DNA of 11,912 nucleotides from UBA6921 sp031363085 (GTDB lineage Bacteria > Pseudomonadota > Gammaproteobacteria > SG8-11). The DNA is taken from positions 1-11,912 of the forward strand of contig JANLTU010000188.1 of NCBI GenBank assembly GCA_031363085.1, given 5' to 3'. A program made the position numbers and the translations under genes. The notes beneath the pieces were generated by a model. That model worked only from the letters and a program-made list of their open reading frames with translations, ran no database searches and had not been told where the DNA came from. Positions 1 through 5,686 of the stretch are shown here, in pieces (within the stretch, counting starts at the first letter, position 1; every line of letters starts with the position of its first letter).

Positions 1-141
1 CACATCGACAGCTTGCGCGGCCGCAACGCGCACCATATCGCCGAGACGATTTTTAAAGCCTTCGGCCGTGCGCTGCGTATGGCATTGGAGCTTGATCCGC
101 GCATGAGCGGCATCATGCCGTCGACTAAGGGTAGTTTGTGA
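1..141 (+). CDS. hisB: Imidazoleglycerol-phosphate dehydratase, C-terminal end (partial)
   Basis: Only the last 46 codons are present; the gene begins before the window. Reading from base 1 gives an open frame to the TGA at 139-141. The peptide contains NAHHIAE followed by a helix rich in A/L and the ending SGIMPSTKGSL. This matches the C-terminal end of IGP dehydratase, where the His-His-x-x-Glu motif binds the catalytic manganese and the PSTKG segment closes the protein. The enzyme removes water from imidazole glycerol phosphate to give imidazole acetol phosphate, in the cytoplasm. The following histidine genes support the call. Whether the missing N-terminal part carries a histidinol-phosphatase domain, as in enteric bacteria, cannot be seen. 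Confidence 0.93.
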   Translation, partial: HIDSLRGRNAHHIAETIFKAFGRALRMALELDPRMSGIMPSTKGSL

Positions 142-161
142 ATCTTGTGTTAGCGATATCC

Positions 162-167
162 AGGAGG
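162..167 (+). promoter_or_regulatory. Strong ribosome binding site for the 173-610 gene
   Basis: AGGAGG lies 5 bases before the ATG at 173. It is the best Shine-Dalgarno sequence in the histidine part of the window and fixes the start of the small secreted-protein gene. It also argues that this gene is translated and is not a chance reading frame. Confidence 0.75.
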
Positions 168-172
168 GAAAC

Positions 173-610
173 ATGCTTCTTCGAATTTTTATCTGCACGG
201 TATTGATTGTATCTTCGGCTTTAACACTTGCCGATACATTGAAGTCTGAAAGTGATTTGCGACCATTCGTTGAATCGATTATGAAGGAGGCGGCGGCCAA
301 TAATCTTCAGAAAGCGTTTGAAATCATGCAGCCACTATCCGTGATCTCTGGCGCTGAATTCCAATCCGTTGCCCTGAAATCTCGGGCGCAGCGAGAACAG
401 TACGGCGCGCGTTACGGAAATCCGGTTGGTTATGAGTTTATTGAGCAAACAAAAGTTGGGGAGTCATTGGTTCGGATCGTTTGCATCGAGAAAACGGAAA
501 AGCATGTTATGCCTTGGAGTTTCTATTTCTATAGGTCGCCAAAGGGTTGGACACTCAACTCTTTCAACTGGAATGACCAACTTGAACCTGTGTTTAGATT
601 AAAGCAATGA
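173..610 (+). CDS. Small secreted protein of unknown function within the his operon
   Basis: 145 residues, not recognised as a named family. The N-terminus is a Sec-type signal peptide: one early Arg, a hydrophobic stretch at about residues 5-19, and a likely cleavage after TLA at residue 20; there is no twin-arginine motif. The mature part (about 125 residues) has a helical first half (VESIMKEAAANNLQKAFEIM) and a second half of probable strands with aromatic motifs (WSFYFYRSPKGW). This order of helices then sheet, ending in GW, resembles small NTF2/SnoaL-like proteins, but that is a guess from the pattern only. It starts 31 bases after hisB and has a strong ribosome site. Its base composition is visibly more AT-rich than the his genes, which suggests later insertion into the operon. 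It is probably periplasmic and co-transcribed with the his genes; a role in histidine synthesis is not expected because it is exported. Confidence 0.75.
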   Translation: MLLRIFICTVLIVSSALTLADTLKSESDLRPFVESIMKEAAANNLQKAFEIMQPLSVISGAEFQSVALKSRAQREQYGARYGNPVGYEFIEQTKVGESLVRIVCIEKTEKHVMPWSFYFYRSPKGWTLNSFNWNDQLEPVFRLKQ

Positions 611-631
611 AGATTAATAGCCCGTTTAAGT

Positions 632-698
632 ACGTAGGCGGGGTTGGTAAACCCAGCATGGCGGGGATCATCGCTGGGTTTGCTAACCCAGCCTACGT
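632..698. repeat. REP-like palindrome upstream of hisH
   Basis: Two 26-base arms (632-657 and 673-698) are reverse complements with three mismatches, around a 15-base loop. The outer ends read ACGTAGGC / GCCTACGT, and the inner parts are built of GGGTT and AACCC blocks. Short palindromes with this GTAGG...GGGTT...AACCC style are dispersed in many proteobacterial intergenic regions; I recall the style but could not match it to a named family. It fills the gap between the secreted-protein gene and hisH and would form a strong hairpin in the his mRNA. There is no T-run after it, so it is not a standard terminator. Confidence 0.75.
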
Positions 699-725
699 TT
701 CATTGTTTAGCGATTTTCTGTTCGC

Positions 726-1376
726 ATGAGCACGGTAGCAGTTGTTGACTATGGCATGGGCAACCTGCATTCCGTTGCCAAAGCGCTGGAGCGTGTGGCG
801 CCACGCGGCACGTCGGTGCGGGTGACGGCCGATGCGCAAGTGATCGCGGCGGCGGAGCGGGTGGTGTTTCCGGGCGTGGGTGCGATGCGCGACTGCATGG
901 GCGAGTTGCAGCGTCGTGGCCTGGATGATGTGGTGCGTGAGCAGGCGCGTCGCAAACCGTTGCTGGCGGTGTGTGTGGGTATGCAAATTTTAATGGACTT
1001 CAGCGCTGAAAATAACGGCATTGCGTGCCTGGGAATTTTTGCCGGACGAGTGGAATTATTCGACGCGAACATGCACGCTGCCGGCAGCGGCGAACGCTTG
1101 AAAGTGCCGCATATGGGTTGGAATCAGGTGCATCAGCACGCACCGCATCCGCTGTGGCAAGGCATCGCGCAAGACGCGCGCTTTTATTTTGTGCACAGCT
1201 ACTACACCGCGCCGGTGGAGGCGCGCGTGACTGCTGCGAGCACCGAGTACGGTATGACTTTTACCTCGGCGATCACGCGCGACAATATTTTTGCGGTGCA
1301 ATTTCATCCCGAAAAAAGCGCTGCCGCCGGCTTGCAATTTTATAGTAATTTTTTACGTTGGAATGGAATGGCGTAG
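726..1376 (+). CDS. hisH: Imidazole glycerol phosphate synthase, glutamine amidotransferase subunit
   Basis: 216 residues, a normal HisH length. It hydrolyses glutamine and passes ammonia to HisF, which makes IGP and AICAR from PRFAR. The class I glutamine amidotransferase triad is complete: Cys83 in AVCVGMQ (nucleophile elbow), and His194 and Glu196 in VQFHPEKS. The oxyanion-strand motif PGVGAM is at residues 49-54, the N-terminal VVDYGMGNLHSV strand-loop is at residues 6-17, and VHSYY (156-160) is also typical. The ATG at 726 fits the family start; no clear ribosome site precedes it, only the repeat at 632-698 and a short spacer. The partner hisF is two genes downstream. The 103 bases between hisH and hisA contain no gene. 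Confidence 0.97.
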   Translation: MSTVAVVDYGMGNLHSVAKALERVAPRGTSVRVTADAQVIAAAERVVFPGVGAMRDCMGELQRRGLDDVVREQARRKPLLAVCVGMQILMDFSAENNGIACLGIFAGRVELFDANMHAAGSGERLKVPHMGWNQVHQHAPHPLWQGIAQDARFYFVHSYYTAPVEARVTAASTEYGMTFTSAITRDNIFAVQFHPEKSAAAGLQFYSNFLRWNGMA

Positions 1377-1479
1377 GGGTTGGATGCTTCTCCTTGCCGT
1401 CGCGTTTTTATGCCCCCCGCTTTGTCAGGTGGCTGTGCAGCCATCCGGCATTTCGCTTAAGAACTGATCGAGGTCGCTT

Positions 1480-2217
1480 ATGTTGGTGATACCCGCCATT
1501 GATTTAAAAGAAGGCCACTGCGTGCGGCTGCGGCAGGGGCGCATGGAAGACAACACCGTGTACTCGGAAGATCCGGTGGCGATGGCGACGCGCTGGGTGG
1601 AGCAGGGCGCGCGCCGCATTCATATCGTCGACCTCGACGGCGCCATGGCTGGCAAGCGCATCAATCACGCGATTGTCGAGCGCATCGCACGCGCGCATCC
1701 GGATATTCCGGTGCAGGTCGGCGGCGGCATCCGCGACGAAGACACCGTGCAAGCCTATCTGGATGCCGGTGTGCAGTACGTGATCATCGGCACCAAGGCG
1801 ATTAACGCGCCGCACTTCATCGCCGATTTGTGCGTGGAGTTCCCCGGCCACATCATCGTCGGCCTCGACGCGAAGAACGGCAAAGTGGCCATCGACGGCT
1901 GGTCAAAATTGTCAAGTCACGACGTGATCGACATGGCGCGCCATTTCGAGAACGACGGCGTTGAGGCCATCATCTACACCGACATCGGCCGCGACGGCAT
2001 GCTCAGCGGCGTGAACGTGGAATCCACCGTGGCCCTGGCGCAGGCGATTCACATTCCAGTGATTGCCTCGGGCGGCATCAAGAGCGTGGAGGACGTGCGT
2101 CAGTTGTGCGCGGTCGCGCATCACGGCATCGTCGGCGCAATCACCGGGCGCGCGATTTACGAAGGCACGCTGGATTTCGCGCAGGCGCAACAACTGGCCG
2201 ACGCGCTGTCGAACTAA
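1480..2217 (+). CDS. hisA: ProFAR isomerase (phosphoribosylformimino-5-aminoimidazole carboxamide ribotide isomerase)
   Basis: 245 residues, the usual size for this (beta/alpha)8 barrel. It opens the N'-linked ribose of ProFAR by an Amadori rearrangement to give PRFAR, the substrate of HisH/HisF. The two catalytic aspartates are visible: Asp8 in IPAIDLKEG and Asp130 in VGLDAKNG. The phosphate-binding loops VGGGIRD (80-86) and IASGGIKS (195-202), and the YTDIGRDGM segment (166-174), are all in place. The ATG at 1480 has only a weak purine-rich stretch (GAGG) before it. It ends one base before hisF, so the two are almost certainly translated together. Confidence 0.97.
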   Translation: MLVIPAIDLKEGHCVRLRQGRMEDNTVYSEDPVAMATRWVEQGARRIHIVDLDGAMAGKRINHAIVERIARAHPDIPVQVGGGIRDEDTVQAYLDAGVQYVIIGTKAINAPHFIADLCVEFPGHIIVGLDAKNGKVAIDGWSKLSSHDVIDMARHFENDGVEAIIYTDIGRDGMLSGVNVESTVALAQAIHIPVIASGGIKSVEDVRQLCAVAHHGIVGAITGRAIYEGTLDFAQAQQLADALSN

Positions 2218-2218
2218 A

Positions 2219-2992
2219 ATGAGCCTCGCCAAACGCATTATTCCTTGCCTCGATGTCGACAACGGTCGCGTGGTCAAGGGCGTGAAATTTGTCGACATCC
2301 GCGACGCCGGCGATCCGGTTGAAATCGCCAAGCGTTACGACGAGCAGGGCGCCGATGAAATCACCTTTCTCGACATCACCGCCTCGGCGCACAACCGCGA
2401 CACGCTGGTGCACGTGGTCGAAGCGGTGGCGGGGCAGGTGTTCATTCCACTGACGGTCGGCGGCGGCATCCGCACGGTCGACGATATCCGCCGCATGTTG
2501 AATGCCGGCGCCGATAAAGTGTCGATCAACACTGCCGCCGTCACGCGGCCGGAATTTGTCAAAGAAGCGGCGGAACGGTTTGGCTCGCAGTGCATCGTGG
2601 TCGCCATCGACGCCAAGGGTGTGAGTGCGCCGGGCGAAACCCCGCGCTGGGAAATTTTTACGCACGGCGGGCGCAAGGCGACCGGTCTTGATGCGGTCGC
2701 GTGGGCACAGCGCATGGTGCAGTACGGTGCCGGTGAAATTCTGCTCACCAGCATGGACCGCGACGGCACCAAGATCGGCTTCGACAACGCATTGAATCGG
2801 GCCGTCAGCGACGCCGTCGCGGTGCCGGTGATCGCCTCCGGCGGCGTGGGCACGCTCGATGACCTAGTCAATGGAGTCAAGCTCGGGCACGCCGACGCAG
2901 TGTTGGCGGCGAGCATTTTCCATTTCGGCACTTACACCATCGGACAGGCCAAAAGTTATATGGCGCAGCATGGGATTGAGATGCGGCTCTAG
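2219..2992 (+). CDS. hisF: Imidazole glycerol phosphate synthase, cyclase subunit
   Basis: 257 residues from the ATG at 2219. The open frame extends upstream into hisA, but the family N-terminus MSLAKRIIPCLDVD fixes the start here, giving the arrangement TAA-A-ATG after hisA. HisF is the (beta/alpha)8 cyclase that uses ammonia from HisH to turn PRFAR into IGP and AICAR. The catalytic aspartates are Asp12 (CLDVD) and Asp131 (AIDAKG). Phosphate-binding loops are VGGGIRT (80-86) and IASGGVGT (205-212), and TSMDRDGT (177-184) is typical. The C-terminus ends in the usual short GIEMRL-type tail. Directly after the stop comes a 169-bp palindromic element rather than the next his gene. Confidence 0.97.
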   Translation: MSLAKRIIPCLDVDNGRVVKGVKFVDIRDAGDPVEIAKRYDEQGADEITFLDITASAHNRDTLVHVVEAVAGQVFIPLTVGGGIRTVDDIRRMLNAGADKVSINTAAVTRPEFVKEAAERFGSQCIVVAIDAKGVSAPGETPRWEIFTHGGRKATGLDAVAWAQRMVQYGAGEILLTSMDRDGTKIGFDNALNRAVSDAVAVPVIASGGVGTLDDLVNGVKLGHADAVLAASIFHFGTYTIGQAKSYMAQHGIEMRL

Positions 2993-3003
2993 GCAAGGCA
3001 CGC

Positions 3004-3172
3004 CTAGCAGCCTGTCGGACTTAGGTGGTGTGGAGCGAAACAGTGGGAGGGCGAGGACAGAACAGCGCAAATTTGAGGCGAATAGTCGATCTATTTAACG
3101 AACATTTGCGTTGTTATGGACCGCTCCTCCCGCTGTTGCAGTCCCGCGATCTTAAGTCCGACAGGCTACTAG
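3004..3172. repeat. MITE-like palindromic element, family 1, copy 1
   Basis: A 169-bp element that is an imperfect inverted repeat over its whole length, centred near 3088, bounded by CTAG on both sides. The terminal arms begin CTAGCAGCCTGTCGGACTTA on the left and its complement on the right, with one mismatch in the first 20 positions. A second copy of exactly the same length lies at 5047-5215, and I count 13 differences between them (about 92% identity). There is no coding capacity. Length, terminal inverted repeats, CTAG boundaries and two copies in 2 kb fit a non-autonomous mobile element; the mobilising transposase is not in the window. It sits between hisF and the lipoprotein gene and would form a very long hairpin in the his transcript. 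Confidence 0.85.
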
Positions 3173-3262
3173 CGTGTTGGTATAGCGAAGAATTCATTAG
3201 CGCAGCCGATAAACAAGCGTGAACAACATTCTGACATCCGGTACCAATGTCTTGGATTTAAC

Positions 3263-3268
3263 AGGTGG
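3263..3268 (+). promoter_or_regulatory. Ribosome binding site choosing the 3278 start
   Basis: AGGTGG stands 9 bases before the ATG at 3278. Several starts are in frame here (GTG 3275, ATG 3278, GTG 3281, ATG 3284); spacing favours ATG 3278, with ATG 3284 somewhat far. Confidence 0.5.
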
Positions 3269-3277
3269 CTGTGCGTG

Positions 3278-3877
3278 ATGGTGATGGGTTGGGTACGACC
3301 GGTCTTGGTTCCGGCGCTATTGCTTTTCTGTTGCTTTGAGTTGGTCGCATGCAGTGCATCGAAAGAAACCAAAGTCGAGGAGGTCGTGCCCGTTCCGGCA
3401 AAGTTTGCCACCTTTACGTTGGGGCAGCTCAAGCTACACCTGCCGGTTTCGATGCTACAACCTACGGGCGTGTTTTCGGTTGGATCGAATAATTTAGCAA
3501 TTCATTCGCAGAGCGCCAGCCACCCTAAGCTACGTGTCGAGACACTGGATAATTTCCAGGACCGTATGGCGCGGTATCTGGCGAGGGGAATTCTGGATGA
3601 TTCCATCAAGACCTTCGACGGATTTTTTAGCGAGTTGGTCAATTTGGTGGGAACGCGGAATTATCTGAAACTACAGAAGAACATGGGGGTGAATGTCGCG
3701 ATCAGCGCAAAAAAATATAAACGCGACAACCCTGCCGTGTATCAATTCGATTTTCTGGAAGCGAAACACATTTATATTGTTTTCAGTAACCCAAAAAACA
3801 TCGCCGAAATATACTCCCTGAAAGGCGAGATCAGCGACGCCGATGTGGAAGCGATTATCTCTGGGATCAGGAATTGA
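3278..3877 (+). CDS. Small predicted outer-membrane lipoprotein of unknown function, between hisF and hisI
   Basis: 199 residues from ATG 3278; not recognised as a named family. The N-terminus is a lipoprotein signal: Arg7, a hydrophobic core at about residues 8-20, and the lipobox LVAC with the lipidated Cys at residue 25. The next residue is Ser, which under the E. coli +2 rule points to the outer membrane. A short low-complexity linker (KETKVEEVVPVPAK) is followed by about 160 residues with FTLGQLKLHLPVSM, a YLKLQKN region and a C-terminal ISDADVEAIISGIRN that looks like a closing helix. I cannot assign a function. The gene lies between a palindromic element and hisI (24 bases before the hisI ATG) and is probably co-transcribed with hisI. 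It is more AT-rich than the his genes, so it may have been inserted into the operon. The exact start is uncertain by a few codons. Confidence 0.75.
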   Translation: MVMGWVRPVLVPALLLFCCFELVACSASKETKVEEVVPVPAKFATFTLGQLKLHLPVSMLQPTGVFSVGSNNLAIHSQSASHPKLRVETLDNFQDRMARYLARGILDDSIKTFDGFFSELVNLVGTRNYLKLQKNMGVNVAISAKKYKRDNPAVYQFDFLEAKHIYIVFSNPKNIAEIYSLKGEISDADVEAIISGIRN

Positions 3878-3892
3878 TGGAGACTTATAAGA

Positions 3893-3898
3893 GAGGTG
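3893..3898 (+). promoter_or_regulatory. Ribosome binding site choosing the hisI start at 3902
   Basis: GAGGTG lies just before the ATG at 3902, with GAGG 5 bases from the start. An in-frame GTG at 3896 falls inside this site, so translation from 3896 is unlikely and ATG 3902 is preferred. Confidence 0.6.
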
Positions 3899-3901
3899 AA
3901 C

Positions 3902-4291
3902 ATGGATCGCGCATGGCTAGATCAAATTAAGTGGACCCCCGACGGACTCGTTCCGGCGATTGCACAAGACGCCGACACCGGACGCGTGTTGATGTTCGCG
4001 TGGATGAATCGCGAGTCGTTGCAACTCACCGTCACCGAAGGGCGCGCTGTGTATTGGTCGCGCTCACGCAAAAAATTATGGCGCAAGGGTGAAGAGTCGG
4101 GGCATGTTCAGGTAATAAAGGAAATTCGCACGGATTGCGACAACGACGTGCTGCTGCTGCGTGTGGAACAGCTTGGTAACATCGCCTGTCATACCGGTAG
4201 GCACAGTTGTTTTTTTCAGCGCTTGCAGGACGGCGCCTGGGCGGCGGTGGACCCGGTGTTGGTAGACCCTAATCACATCTACAGCAAGTAA
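3902..4291 (+). CDS. hisI: Phosphoribosyl-AMP cyclohydrolase
   Basis: 129 residues. It opens the purine ring of PR-AMP to give ProFAR, the third step of histidine synthesis, in the cytoplasm as a zinc- and magnesium-dependent dimer. The metal ligands are visible: the DCDND cluster with Asp78, Asp80 and Asp82 plus Cys79, and Cys96 and Cys103 in ACHTGRHSC. Other family motifs are VLMFAWMN (29-36), YWSRSRKKLW (51-60) and KGEESGH (62-68). The length is that of the single-domain enzyme; the next step backward, PR-ATP pyrophosphatase, is encoded separately 8 bases downstream, so this is not the fused HisIE of enteric bacteria. The ATG at 3902 is chosen because its ribosome site overlaps the alternative GTG at 3896. 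Confidence 0.96.
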   Translation: MDRAWLDQIKWTPDGLVPAIAQDADTGRVLMFAWMNRESLQLTVTEGRAVYWSRSRKKLWRKGEESGHVQVIKEIRTDCDNDVLLLRVEQLGNIACHTGRHSCFFQRLQDGAWAAVDPVLVDPNHIYSK

Positions 4292-4299
4292 TTGCCAAA

Positions 4300-4617
4300 A
4301 TGAACGATATACTCACGCAGCTTGCCCTGATTCTGGAACAACGCAAAACGCAGAGCGCCGATCAGTCTTATGTGGCATCGCTGTATGCAAAGGGACTGGA
4401 CACGATTCTGAAAAAAATCGGCGAAGAAAGCGCTGAGACGATTATTGCGGCAAAAGGCGGGAACCAGGAGCAGCTCGTGTATGAAATCGCGGATTTGTGG
4501 TTTCATACTCTGGTCTTGTTGGCGCAGCAGGGGCTGCACCCGGACGATGTACTTAAAGAATTGCAGCGGCGTTTTGGTACCTCGGGATTAGACGAAAAAG
4601 CGACGCGCAAAAAATAA
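4300..4617 (+). CDS. hisE: Phosphoribosyl-ATP pyrophosphohydrolase
   Basis: 105 residues, normal for stand-alone HisE, an all-helical MazG-like NTP pyrophosphohydrolase. It converts PR-ATP to PR-AMP, the second pathway step, and feeds HisI. The metal-binding helix pair is clear: KKIGEESAETIIAAK (38-52) with Glu42, Glu43 and Glu46, and YEIADLWFHTLVLL (61-74) with Glu62 and Asp65. It starts 8 bases after hisI with little ribosome-site signal, which suggests coupling to hisI translation. It is the last histidine gene of the block; tatA begins 13 bases later, so the his and tat genes probably share a transcript. Confidence 0.96.
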   Translation: MNDILTQLALILEQRKTQSADQSYVASLYAKGLDTILKKIGEESAETIIAAKGGNQEQLVYEIADLWFHTLVLLAQQGLHPDDVLKELQRRFGTSGLDEKATRKK

Positions 4618-4618
4618 C

Positions 4619-4623
4619 GGAGG
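4619..4623 (+). promoter_or_regulatory. Strong ribosome binding site for tatA
   Basis: GGAGG overlaps the end of hisE (its TAA is at 4615-4617) and stands 7 bases before the tatA ATG. Neither tatB nor tatC has as good a site, in keeping with the high TatA excess known for Tat systems. Confidence 0.65.
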
Positions 4624-4630
4624 ACGCTGT

Positions 4631-4882
4631 ATGGGTTTTAGTATCTGGCAGTTAGTGATCATTCTGGCCATCGTGATGTTGCTGTTTGGCACCAAAAAGC
4701 TGTCCAACATCGGCAGCGATATCGGTGGTGCGATCAAAAACTTCAAAAAATCGATGCGCGACGGCGAGGAAGAAGGTAAGCCGCCCGCACCTGCCGAGCC
4801 GGCGAAAGTCGTGCACCAGGAGCAGCCTGTGGCAGGTCGCGTAATTGAAGGTGAAGCGACCAAGGAAAAAGACAAGACCTGA
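4631..4882 (+). CDS. tatA: Sec-independent protein translocase subunit TatA
   Basis: 83 residues, normal TatA length. TatA oligomerises at the cytoplasmic membrane to form the passage for folded twin-arginine substrates. The sequence shows a short N-terminal membrane helix (about residues 5-19) starting SIWQLVII, the FGTKKL hinge motif at 19-24, the amphipathic helix NIGSDIGGAIKNFKKSM (26-42), and an acidic, proline-rich cytoplasmic tail. Gln7 in the helix and FGT rather than FGP mark it as TatA rather than TatB. It has a strong ribosome site and follows hisE by 13 bases. Downstream, the tat operon is split by two palindromic elements before tatB; the first begins one base after the tatA stop. 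Confidence 0.96.
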   Translation: MGFSIWQLVIILAIVMLLFGTKKLSNIGSDIGGAIKNFKKSMRDGEEEGKPPAPAEPAKVVHQEQPVAGRVIEGEATKEKDKT

Positions 4883-4883
4883 T

Positions 4884-5050
4884 CTAGTAGTTCGTTTCAC
4901 CAAAAGGCTGACATGAAATCGCGTCTTTTTTCGCCCTGCGTTGTTGCAGCCCCTTGCAATACGTACAGTATTGCGGCGGGTCTGCGCCTAGCAGTTGCGA
5001 AAAAATCCATCGGTTTCATTTGTCAGCCTTTTGGTGAAACGAACTGCTAG
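4884..5050. repeat. MITE-like palindromic element, family 2 (between tatA and tatB)
   Basis: A 167-bp imperfect inverted repeat bounded by CTAG. The first 30 bases (4884-4913) and the last 30 (5021-5050) are reverse complements with one mismatch; they start CTAG(T/C)AGTTCGTTTCACC. Further in, a TTTTTTCGC block on the left pairs with its complement on the right, and the apex is a perfect stem GCAATAC (4956-4962) / GTATTGC (4968-4974) with a 5-base loop. It has no coding capacity. It begins one base after the tatA stop and shares its right-hand CTAG (5047-5050) with the family 1 element that follows. No second copy of this family is in the window, so the mobile nature is inferred from structure. 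Confidence 0.78.
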
Positions 5051-5215
5051 CAGCCTGTCGGACTTAGGTGGTGTGGAGCGAAACCGTGGGAGAGCGAGGA
5101 CAGAACAGCGCGAATTTGAGGCGAATAGCCGGCCTATTTAACGAAAGTTCGCGTTGTTATGGACCGCTCCTCCCGCTGTTGCAGCCCCGCCATCCTAAGT
5201 CCGACAGGCTGCTAG
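5047..5215. repeat. MITE-like palindromic element, family 1, copy 2 (between tatA and tatB)
   Basis: Second copy of the 169-bp element at 3004-3172, in the same orientation relative to the genes and of equal length. Here the terminal inverted repeats are perfect over the first 22 positions, and the apex is AATAG-CCGGC-CTATT at 5124-5138. The base pair A3069-T3107 of copy 1 is G5112-C5150 here, a double change that keeps the stem paired. The left CTAG is the same four bases that end the family 2 element. It ends 24 bases before the tatB ATG. Confidence 0.87.
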
Positions 5216-5239
5216 CTTCCGGGATAACGGCGCGCACCC

Positions 5240-5686
5240 ATGTTTGAGATCGGTTTTTCGGAAATTATTCTGGTCGCTATCGTGGCGCTGGTGGTGTTCG
5301 GCCCCGACAAGCTGCCCGGTTTGGCGCGCGATATCGGGCTGTGGACCGGGCGCATTCGCCGCATGATCAGCAGCGTGCAGCAAGATGTGCAGCGTGAGTT
5401 GTCGCGTGCCGATGAACTCAAGCGCTTGGTCGAAGAACAACAAAACATTCTGGACCGCCATATCATTCTCGATGACATTACACCGACCGTGCCGGTGACC
5501 GGCAAGGCAGCGGCGCCAGCGCCGGCTGAAATTTCCTCGCAACCCGCGTTGCCGGCACAGGTCACGGCCGCTGCGCCGAGTGTTCCTGCGCCGGCAAGTA
5601 CGCTACCAAATCCCGAACCGATACCACAGCCGCAGGCGCTAACTTTCGGGAACCCCGTCGATGTCGAAACGAAACAAACCAAGTAA
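5240..5686 (+). CDS. tatB: Sec-independent protein translocase subunit TatB
   Basis: 148 residues. TatB pairs with TatC to form the receptor for twin-arginine signal peptides at the inner membrane. It has the family start MFEIGFSE with Glu8, a single membrane helix (about 5-20), the FGPDKLP hinge (20-26) and an amphipathic helix running into a charged coiled-coil-like region (QQDVQRELSRADELKRLVEEQQ, about residues 48-69). The C-terminal half is a Pro/Ala-rich, low-complexity tail, which varies widely in the family. GP at 21-22 separates it from TatA. There is no strong ribosome site, and about 360 bases of palindromic elements separate it from tatA. Its end overlaps the tatC start by 26 bases. 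Confidence 0.95.
   Translation: MFEIGFSEIILVAIVALVVFGPDKLPGLARDIGLWTGRIRRMISSVQQDVQRELSRADELKRLVEEQQNILDRHIILDDITPTVPVTGKAAAPAPAEISSQPALPAQVTAAAPSVPAPASTLPNPEPIPQPQALTFGNPVDVETKQTK

Noticed and set aside
2063..2218. N-terminal extension of hisF inside hisA
   Set aside because: The extra 52 residues are Arg/Ser-rich and out of frame with hisA, and the conserved HisF start MSLAKRIIPCLD lies exactly at 2219.
3173..3277. Possible internal promoter between the 169-bp element and the lipoprotein gene
   Set aside because: I looked for -35/-10 pairs and found only poor matches at bad spacing.
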